Of a DNA stretch of 11,655 nt, positions 7,401 to 11,655 are shown one piece after another. Made by a program: the position numbers and the translations under genes. Location: contig JALGTI010000070.1 of NCBI GenBank assembly GCA_029821455.1, forward strand, positions 1-11,655, in the 5' to 3' direction. Below the pieces are notes generated by a model, which was not told the DNA's origin, did no database searches, and worked only from the letters and a program-made list of their open reading frames with translations. This stretch comes from Candidatus Zipacnadia bacterium (GTDB lineage Bacteria; Armatimonadota; Zipacnadia; Zipacnadales; Zipacnadaceae). How positions within the stretch are numbered: the first letter of the stretch is position 1; every line of letters starts with the position of its first letter.

Positions 7401-8263
7401 CCACCGGTGTCTCCTCGCCGCGTGGGGGGGCGCCGGGCGCGTTGCTTCTGTGCTGGATAGGGGACTTCAGCGGCGATGGGCAGAAGGAAATCGGCTGCGC
7501 TGCTCGCAATATGTTCGTCTACAACTATGGCCCCTCTGGCGAAGAACGCTGGGAGGTTATGTGCCCATATCACCGGCCGCTGTCTTGGCGAGTAGCCGAC
7601 CTCAACGGAGACGGAGTCCAGGAGTGTGTGGTGGCTACGGACTTCACCACAGTGGCCTATCGAGGCGACGGCAGTAACGTCCCCGACGCCTTCCTGCCCG
7701 CGACCGAAGCGGTTGTCACCAGAGGATCGGGCGCGTTCTCCATTAGCCGACCTGGGCCGGCTCTCGACATTGCGGACCTGAAGAGTGACGGCCAGACCTG
7801 GATTATCAACGGCACGCGAACAGGGCTGGTAAGCGCCACGCCTTACGACCACGAGGCCACCAGTGGCCAGCCGCAGTGGGATTTCAACACCGGTGCGACG
7901 GTGGATGTGGTGAAAGTCGTCGAGATTGGTGGTGAGAAGCGCGTGCTGGCCGGGTCACGCAGCATGTCAGTGTACTGCCTGGATGCCGGGGGGCAACTTC
8001 TGTGGCATAACTGTCTGGGCGAGATGGTGCGCTGCATAGCCGCTGAGGACTTCAACGGCGACGGACAGCCGGAGATCCTGGTTGGCTGCGACGATGGTCG
8101 CATCTATCAGCTAGACACCGCAGGCAACGTAATCGGGGCAATCTCACTGCACAGCCCGGTGCGGCTGTTAGTACCGATCGCTGGGCCTCCTGAATGCCCG
8201 TTGCATCTGCTCGCCAGCACCTGGAATGGGACCTTGCATGCCCTGCGTTGGAACACCGACTAG
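4475..8263 (+). CDS. Secreted heparinase II/III-like polysaccharide lyase fused to an FG-GAP beta-propeller
   Basis: This encodes 1262 residues from the ATG at 4475, with GGAGG at 4461-4465. The N-terminus (hydrophobic WGAALLLMSAMTTASG, then QQN) fits a Sec signal peptide. Residues ~35-170 (VLVRNGEAQASIVMP, AARHLQEELRAKTGC) resemble the GH67-N-like domain found ahead of many glycosidases. Residues ~190-440 are a helical toroid-like region with WYEGSDGGYMIQY (349 onward) and GFGDSGWGSIHPY, as in heparinase II/III and alginate lyases. Residues ~480-790 form a beta-sandwich with AHGHPATNQI, where His510 and His512 match the 'HGHaD' motif of that superfamily. A basic linker (RPGPKARRRGR) precedes a propeller with Ca-binding-type loops DLDGDG 883, DVDGDG 927, DFSGDG 997, DLNGDG 1042 and DFNGDG 1192. 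It probably binds and cleaves an acidic polysaccharide outside the cytoplasm; the substrate is unknown. The domain order is read by eye. Confidence 0.8.
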   Translation: MTYEHGVWGAALLLMSAMTTASGQQNPITGLKPLSTQTVLVRNGEAQASIVMPTDTSGQQAARHLQEELRAKTGCTVPLIGDIEAWDTLWGKQNLIVVGNLMTNKVFAMLYCLHYACADGAWPGPDGYEVRTICDARALGQNILVLGGSDAAGVRAAVDAFLQRVQSGASLVLDHFIDTRIDGAPFEPLTDQEMAEQSGSAISRAVSHAVNYYRTGNLQYAELAKRAYLDFAQDMALIGTIGYTSGYDWIGIGWDLLEEAPVFTDEERLTIINGLVTFMEKSVNARAPIQDQPRPFHGVDMQTVHIYDTARYFEDNYPNLEVARKIMDRERLYWSVQNRYWTQLNQSSWYEGSDGGYMIQYAVQALDFEWLETGRFRKWLEYYFSACDNRGYMSGFGDSGWGSIHPYASWALQVGAWYYGEGWMQWMADRSQLPRRGGFNLGHSFYTGTVKPKPPVHLGDLYRTELADWMYEMRKPEFPQERAFNKISIQDGYEPGAAYLLLDGTGSYAHGHPATNQIVCFTKNGNYWLYPSGYMIFQIVEHNVMGVYRNGAGGDMPSLAELHHCVQVPGGKFVQSVVNGYNGADWSRSLLWRDGGTVVVIDRATAREPGSYGLQLVWRCNPYEVDHAARTVHTAPGERGAFHLLNADSSTLGVKDTAAFGTALYESTSVNLAADESYTYRNLFFVTEPDGERACAIAPLDEGAVVILEEEGVSVAGAGPLNANDGLSTDAALFWVSAERICLVNGTRFQAPGLQINAGAPVSLTLDLAQGELTVNPPKGEPATVTVTLNGKAASMKARPGPKARRRGRVDCARAAKQLDRTLETVWQRQAPEMQQLASGTAVTVPEAPLIAQWQITNDQFAALGKGESTAPVPGTNMVRTCDLDGDGTLEILAARTDKRLYCLSQDGAVHWTFEAPAQVWDVCADDVDGDGKLEVAFVCAPSATARSDSFLYLLDSKGSERWHTPCPGGYWNWRATGVSSPRGGAPGALLLCWIGDFSGDGQKEIGCAARNMFVYNYGPSGEERWEVMCPYHRPLSWRVADLNGDGVQECVVATDFTTVAYRGDGSNVPDAFLPATEAVVTRGSGAFSISRPGPALDIADLKSDGQTWIINGTRTGLVSATPYDHEATSGQPQWDFNTGATVDVVKVVEIGGEKRVLAGSRSMSVYCLDAGGQLLWHNCLGEMVRCIAAEDFNGDGQPEILVGCDDGRIYQLDTAGNVIGAISLHSPVRLLVPIAGPPECPLHLLASTWNGTLHALRWNTD

Positions 8264-8284
8264 GCGCATCCGACCTCCGTGGTT

Positions 8285-8300
8285 GCGACTAGCCCGTCGC
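8285..8300 (+). terminator. GC hairpin after the lyase gene
   Basis: GCGAC (8285-8289) pairs with GTCGC (8296-8300), starting 22 bases after the stop codon. An imperfect hairpin follows (AGCCT/AGGCT plus ACCT/AGGT, 8320-8347). Neither has a T-run, so intrinsic termination is only a possibility. Confidence 0.2.
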
Positions 8301-8395
8301 GAGCCACAGTAAGTGTGCCAGCCTCAACCTGCCAATTAGGTCAGGCTACGAGCTGCAGATGGTTAGCGCCGAGCTGCGTAAAACCAGCGAGATAA

Positions 8396-8812
8396 TCCAA
8401 GAAGTATAAGCGCCATCTGCTGCACAACGGCTTCACCATCCGGGAGGTTCAGGAGCTGTTAGGGCACAGCGCCGTGTCCACAACGCAGGTCTACAGCCAC
8501 GTCAACGCCCAGGGCCTGCCGGAGAAGATCCACGGCCGGGTGCAGGCCGAGGAGCTACAAGCTGTAGCAGACGAGCTCGCCAGGCAGTCGAACATTCCCT
8601 CAAGAACCCGCCCCGAAAAACTGCGCAAACCGGGCTCTCTTACCCCTACCCAGCGGCCCGGAGGCGCTCAGAAGCGTTTCTCGCGAAAACAGGCCTACTG
8701 TGGCTGGCTCCTTGCAGTGCAGGAACGCCACGGCATTTCGTGGGAGGAAAGAGCTCGTGAAGTCGTCGCAGAGACACCGAAAGAACCGCGGCAAGAATGG
8801 CCTAGGAATTAA
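8396..8812 (+). pseudogene. Tyrosine recombinase (phage integrase/Xer-type) C-terminal remnant
   Basis: In frame after a TAA at 8393-8395 the sequence reads KRHLLHNGFTIREVQELLGH, then SAVSTTQVYSHV. This is the C-terminal catalytic box of tyrosine recombinases ('HLL..G.di..vqelLGH.s..tTq.Y.Hv'). The late catalytic His of LGH and the nucleophilic Tyr of TQVYSHV are retained. The N-terminal domain, catalytic Arg, Lys and HxxR box are missing, and there is no start codon with a ribosome binding site before the box; a GTG at 8474 lies inside it. The frame continues to TAA at 8810-8812 with a hydrophilic tail (PRQEWPRN) that does not look like an integrase. It is most likely a dead integrase fragment, possibly joined to unrelated sequence. 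Confidence 0.7.
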
Positions 8813-8862
8813 GCGCTGGTAAGTTCCGTAGGCCAGTCATAAACAGCCAGCACGAAGAGGCA

Positions 8863-8891
8863 TTGATGTCACCCCCGCAGAATGTCACAAT
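8863..8891 (+). promoter_or_regulatory. Candidate promoter of the GGT-family gene with dyad over the -10
   Basis: TTGATG (8863-8868) and CACAAT (8886-8891) have a 17-base spacer, each matching four of six consensus bases. A TGTCA-N7-TGACA dyad (8883-8899) overlaps the -10 box. The site lies 38 bases before the GTG at 8930. Confidence 0.4.
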
Positions 8892-8929
8892 AGCTGACAC
8901 CCGTATGGCAGTATGGAAAGAGGGATCGC

Positions 8930-10582
8930 GTGAAAGGTGCCATGATTAGCTGGCAAGCATCGGGCAAGGGGGGCGCGGTCGCGGCAGGAGGCAGTGAAGC
9001 TGTCGCGGCGGGCCTCCAGCTCCTCGAGCAGGGGGGCAACGCCGCCGACGCCGCGGCCGGTACGCTGCTCGCACTCGCCATAACCGACTACGGCTCCTAT
9101 GCCATCGGCGGGGAGATCCCATTCATTATCTATGATGCGAACAAGCAGCAGGTGAAAGTCCTCGGCGGTGTGGGCCGGGCGCCGCTGAACCAGAATGCCA
9201 TCGACTGGTACTATGCGAACGATATCCCAGACCAGGGCAGCTATAAAGCCATGCCGGTGCCAGGCGCGGTGCATCTGTGCCTAACCGCACTGGAACTGTA
9301 CGGGACGAAGAGTTTTGAACAGGTGGTGCAGCCGGCGCTGGCCCTGCTCGACGCCGGATGGAGTTGGTGGTACGCGAAAACAGCAGCAACGCTGCGGAAG
9401 ATGGTCGAGCGGGAACAGCACACGCGGGGCACCAGAGAAGAAAAATTGCGGGCGGCGAGGGACCGGTTCTACAAGGGCGACATTGCCGACGACCTGGTCG
9501 CCTGGTACCAGGATGTTGGTGCCTTGCTGCGCAAGGAGGACCTGGCGGCGCACGTGACCCCGGTGGAGGACCCGGTCTCGGTCAGTTACCGGGGCTACAT
9601 CGTGCATAAGTGCGACACGTGGACACAGGGGCCGGTGCTATGTCAGACTCTACGCCTTCTGGAGGGCTACAATTTACAGAGTATGGGGCATCTTTCTGCG
9701 GACTACATCCATGTCCTTACTGAAGCGATGAAGCTAGCCTACGCGGACCGCGACATGTACTACGGTGACCCCGTCTTTGCGGACGTGCCGATGGCGGAGC
9801 TGCTTTCAGACGAATACACGAATATCCGCCGGGGCCTCATTGACATGGCGAACGCGTCCTTCGACAGGCGGCCAGGTGATCCGTATAACATACAGCCGGG
9901 TGAGAGCAAACACGACCCCAGCGGAAACTCGGTCCGAACCCCGATTTCAGACACGACCACTTGCGTGATTGCTGACCGCTGGGGGAACGTAGTGGCGGCT
10001 ACGCCGAGCTGTAACCTTTGTGGAAATCAGCCCGACCCGACGACGGGGGTCGTACAGGGGAACCGGCTCAGAAGCCTGAACACCACGCCTGGGCATCCCA
10101 ACTGCATCCAGCCGGGCAAGCGGCCCCGCGTCACGCTTACACCGACGCTGGTTACCCAGAACAGCAAGCCGGTAGTCGCCGTCAGTGTAGCGGGCGGTGA
10201 CCTGCAGGACCAGACCACCCTCAATGTGCTGCTTAACCACATTGAGTTTGGCATGCTGCCCGAACAGGCGGTGACCGCCCCGCGCTTTAACACGGACCAT
10301 ATGGAGAACTCATTCGACTCCGATCCGGACCGCGACCGGGCTTTTATGTCGCCAGGGAGCATCCGGGTCCATACCACCGTCGCAAGTCGGGTCCAGAACG
10401 AACTGAAGAACCGCGGGCACAATCTTTCCACAACGTCGGAGGCGATCGCAGCCCCAGTCATGATCTATATCGAACAGGACACTGGAATCATCCACGCTGC
10501 CGGCGACCCGAATGCCAGGCGACACGCGGGGGCACTGGACGCTCTCTCCCCCACTCCCGTGGCGGGTCGGACTGAGTCGTGA
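8930..10582 (+). CDS. Gamma-glutamyltransferase-family Ntn hydrolase
   Basis: This encodes 550 residues from GTG 8930, with AGAGGG at 8919-8924; an ATG at 8942 is an alternative. Members cleave or transfer gamma-glutamyl groups (glutathione, poly-gamma-glutamate, amides) after self-cleavage at a Thr. Family marks: the N-terminal block AAGLQLLEQGGNAADAA, GSYKAMPVPGAV at ~104, TWTQGPVLCQTLRLLEGY at 230, YIHVLTEAMKLAYADRDMYY, and DTTTCVIADRWGN, where Thr342 aligns with the nucleophile that starts the small subunit in E. coli GGT (TTHYSVVD). Arg83 in GVGRAPL may be the alpha-carboxylate-binding Arg. Two differences from the classical enzyme stand out. The SSMSPT block reads RVTLTPT, and the GGS region reads AGGDLQDQTT. 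No signal peptide is visible, unlike periplasmic GGT. The family is secure; the substrate is uncertain. Confidence 0.9.
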   Translation: MKGAMISWQASGKGGAVAAGGSEAVAAGLQLLEQGGNAADAAAGTLLALAITDYGSYAIGGEIPFIIYDANKQQVKVLGGVGRAPLNQNAIDWYYANDIPDQGSYKAMPVPGAVHLCLTALELYGTKSFEQVVQPALALLDAGWSWWYAKTAATLRKMVEREQHTRGTREEKLRAARDRFYKGDIADDLVAWYQDVGALLRKEDLAAHVTPVEDPVSVSYRGYIVHKCDTWTQGPVLCQTLRLLEGYNLQSMGHLSADYIHVLTEAMKLAYADRDMYYGDPVFADVPMAELLSDEYTNIRRGLIDMANASFDRRPGDPYNIQPGESKHDPSGNSVRTPISDTTTCVIADRWGNVVAATPSCNLCGNQPDPTTGVVQGNRLRSLNTTPGHPNCIQPGKRPRVTLTPTLVTQNSKPVVAVSVAGGDLQDQTTLNVLLNHIEFGMLPEQAVTAPRFNTDHMENSFDSDPDRDRAFMSPGSIRVHTTVASRVQNELKNRGHNLSTTSEAIAAPVMIYIEQDTGIIHAAGDPNARRHAGALDALSPTPVAGRTES

Positions 10583-10598
10583 GCGTCTTCGACCCGGA

Positions 10599-10612
10599 CC
10601 GTTCGATAACGG
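10599..10612. terminator. Short hairpin between convergent genes
   Basis: CCGTT (10599-10603) pairs with AACGG (10608-10612) around CGAT, 17 bases after the GGT-like stop. A second hairpin pairs CCAACC (10679-10684) with GGTTGG (10695-10700). Both sit between convergent genes but lack T-runs, so a terminator role is only possible. Confidence 0.2.
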
Positions 10613-10803
10613 CCACACAGATAGCATAGACAGCACGCTCCATGGCGGGATCACGAGCTATTGATGAATCAGTTGTGTCCAACCACTGTCGTACGGTTGG
10701 GCGCGATTGCGATTTGCCCACAGCCGATGTGGATGATATGCCCTCCCGTGGCTGCGTCTATCCACTTAACAGCAAGTTCGCTAGGCGACAGCGGCCACTC
10801 CCG

Positions 10804-11655
10804 TTACTCTATGCACCCGTAAATGAACCCGTCGTCGCAGCCGGCGACAATTTCGAGACTGCCGTCGCCGTCCAAATCGTCGGCAATAACCTTCGTCACG
10901 TTGCCCTCGACGGTGAAAGTGCCGAGGATGTTGCTATCGGCGTCAATGACACGCACCATTCCGCCCTCGGTGGCGACGATAATGCAGGGTGTCCCGTTGC
11001 CATCAAGGTCCGCGACAAGCAGGTCCAGTATCGCTTCACCGACGTTCCGCGCCCACAGAATGTTGCCTTCGGCATCTATGACCAGGAGGTGGAAGTTCTT
11101 GGAGCCTGCGATCAACTCGAGCTTGCCATCACCGGTGAGGTCGGCCAGGGCTACCTGACTAACCTCAGCACCCATAAACTTCGTCCACAACTCTTCGCCC
11201 TCTAACTCCTCACAATGCACCCCACCGACCCGAGAACCGGCGATGAGCTCGGAGATGCCGTCACCGTTCATGTCACCGGCCGCCACGCTCATCGCCGCGC
11301 CGTGATAGCCCACGTCAACAAAATCCACCTGCTTGCCGTCAGGGCCAAACAGATTGGCCGTGCAGTACTTCGTTCCGATCAGTGCCCCGCGCTTGCCATC
11401 ACCTAACTGGGCAAATGTGATAGATGTGGAGGGATGCGCCCAGTTGAGTGCCTTCCATACCAGCTTGCCGGTATCGTCGTAGCAATAAGCGAACCAGTTG
11501 TCACTGCCGATGACGATTTCAGCATCACCATCGCCATCGGTGTCAGCGCACTTGACCACCCGGACCATCCCGGTCTTGGGTTCTCTCTCCGGGTACGCCG
11601 CGTCAGCGGGAGTTAGCACTGACCAGAGCTCTTCCCCCTGGTAATCGAAGCAGTA
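10804..11655 (-). CDS. C-terminal part of an FG-GAP/VCBS-repeat beta-propeller protein (5' truncated)
   Basis: The reverse-strand frame is open to the window's right edge (YCFDYQGEELWS precedes the GTG at 11619), so that GTG is not the real start. The stop is TAA at 10804-10806. The visible 283 residues hold five repeats of about 45-50 residues with Ca-binding-type loops: DTDGDGDAEIVIGSD, DMNGDGISELIAGSR, DLTGDGKLELIAGSK, DLDGNGTPCIIVATE and DLDGDGSLEIVAGCDDG. Between them come PQQ-propeller-like strands such as AYCYDDTGKLVWK and LLVIDAEGNILWARNVG. It ends in GFIYGCIE. Its last repeat closely resembles the last FG-GAP repeat of the protein at 4475-8263 (EILVGCDDGRIYQL). The upstream part may carry an enzymatic domain, as in that protein. 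It is convergent with the GGT-like gene, with 221 bases between their stops. Confidence 0.85.
   Translation of the reverse strand, partial: YCFDYQGEELWSVLTPADAAYPEREPKTGMVRVVKCADTDGDGDAEIVIGSDNWFAYCYDDTGKLVWKALNWAHPSTSITFAQLGDGKRGALIGTKYCTANLFGPDGKQVDFVDVGYHGAAMSVAAGDMNGDGISELIAGSRVGGVHCEELEGEELWTKFMGAEVSQVALADLTGDGKLELIAGSKNFHLLVIDAEGNILWARNVGEAILDLLVADLDGNGTPCIIVATEGGMVRVIDADSNILGTFTVEGNVTKVIADDLDGDGSLEIVAGCDDGFIYGCIE

Larger units (their letters stand above)
8264..8929. other. Intergenic region with a recombinase remnant
   Basis: This 666-base gap holds two weak hairpins just after the lyase gene, a partial tyrosine recombinase reading frame (8396-8812) and a candidate promoter before the GGT-like gene. 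I saw no complete gene. At 8264-8395 there is nothing recognisable apart from the hairpins and two CGAGCTGC direct repeats (about 8349 and 8370). Confidence 0.55.

Noticed and set aside
10642..11205. Forward ORF of 187 residues
   Set aside because: It is antisense to the FG-GAP gene and mirrors its DxDGDG repeats (valine- and glycine-rich shadow); no family resemblance.
11617..11619. GTG as the start of the reverse-strand FG-GAP gene
   Set aside because: The frame is open for 12 further codons to the window edge and these continue the propeller pattern, so the gene is truncated by the window.
1..11655. CRISPR array, tRNA or rRNA genes
   Set aside because: No regularly spaced direct repeats, cloverleaf-like segments or rRNA core sequences were noticed on either strand.

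Overview
This window looks like a piece of a GC-rich, Gram-negative-type environmental heterotroph, probably from a metagenome. Two genes encode lipoproteins with clear lipoboxes (LVLGC and VVLAGC). The large genes encode secreted carbohydrate-active or FG-GAP propeller proteins. The gaps hold short palindromic repeats of a kind I associate with Armatimonadota, Planctomycetota and similar phyla. The phylum cannot be fixed from the sequence, and no tRNA, rRNA or CRISPR array was seen.

Layout, left to right. (1) 1-1215 (+) is the 3' part of a large protein with a glycoside-hydrolase-like beta-sandwich, a helical stretch and a NEW3-like domain; it runs off the left edge. (2) 1428-2345 (+) is a lipoprotein with a C-terminal fibronectin-III-like domain. 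(3) 2346-2877 is a 532-base gap with a near-perfect sigma70 promoter and a structured leader of about 160 nt. (4) 2878-3750 (+) is a lipoprotein with two PPC-like beta domains. (5) 3751-4474 is decayed sequence: a 36-bp perfect palindrome, an IS5-family transposase remnant, a possible creatininase-family 5' remnant and a REPIN-like pair of inverted hairpins. (6) 4475-8263 (+) is a 1262-aa secreted protein: a GH67-N-like domain, a heparinase II/III-like lyase region and an FG-GAP propeller. (7) 8264-8929 holds the 3' remnant of a tyrosine recombinase and a candidate promoter. (8) 8930-10582 (+) is a gamma-glutamyltransferase-family Ntn hydrolase. (9) 10804-11655 (-) is the C-terminal part of another FG-GAP propeller protein, convergent with the previous gene and cut by the right edge.

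The genes are separated by long gaps and mostly seem to be independent transcription units, so there is no classical operon. The shared theme is surface or periplasmic polysaccharide handling plus display proteins: the lyase-propeller, the glycoside-hydrolase-like protein and the two lipoproteins. The GGT-like enzyme may act on gamma-glutamyl or related amide substrates. Two of the gaps hold broken mobile genes, so the intergenic DNA has been hit repeatedly by insertion and decay. I saw no clear evidence of a novel multi-gene defence or biosynthetic system. The most unusual items are the lyase-propeller fusion, the divergent GGT, the structured leader and the palindromic elements.
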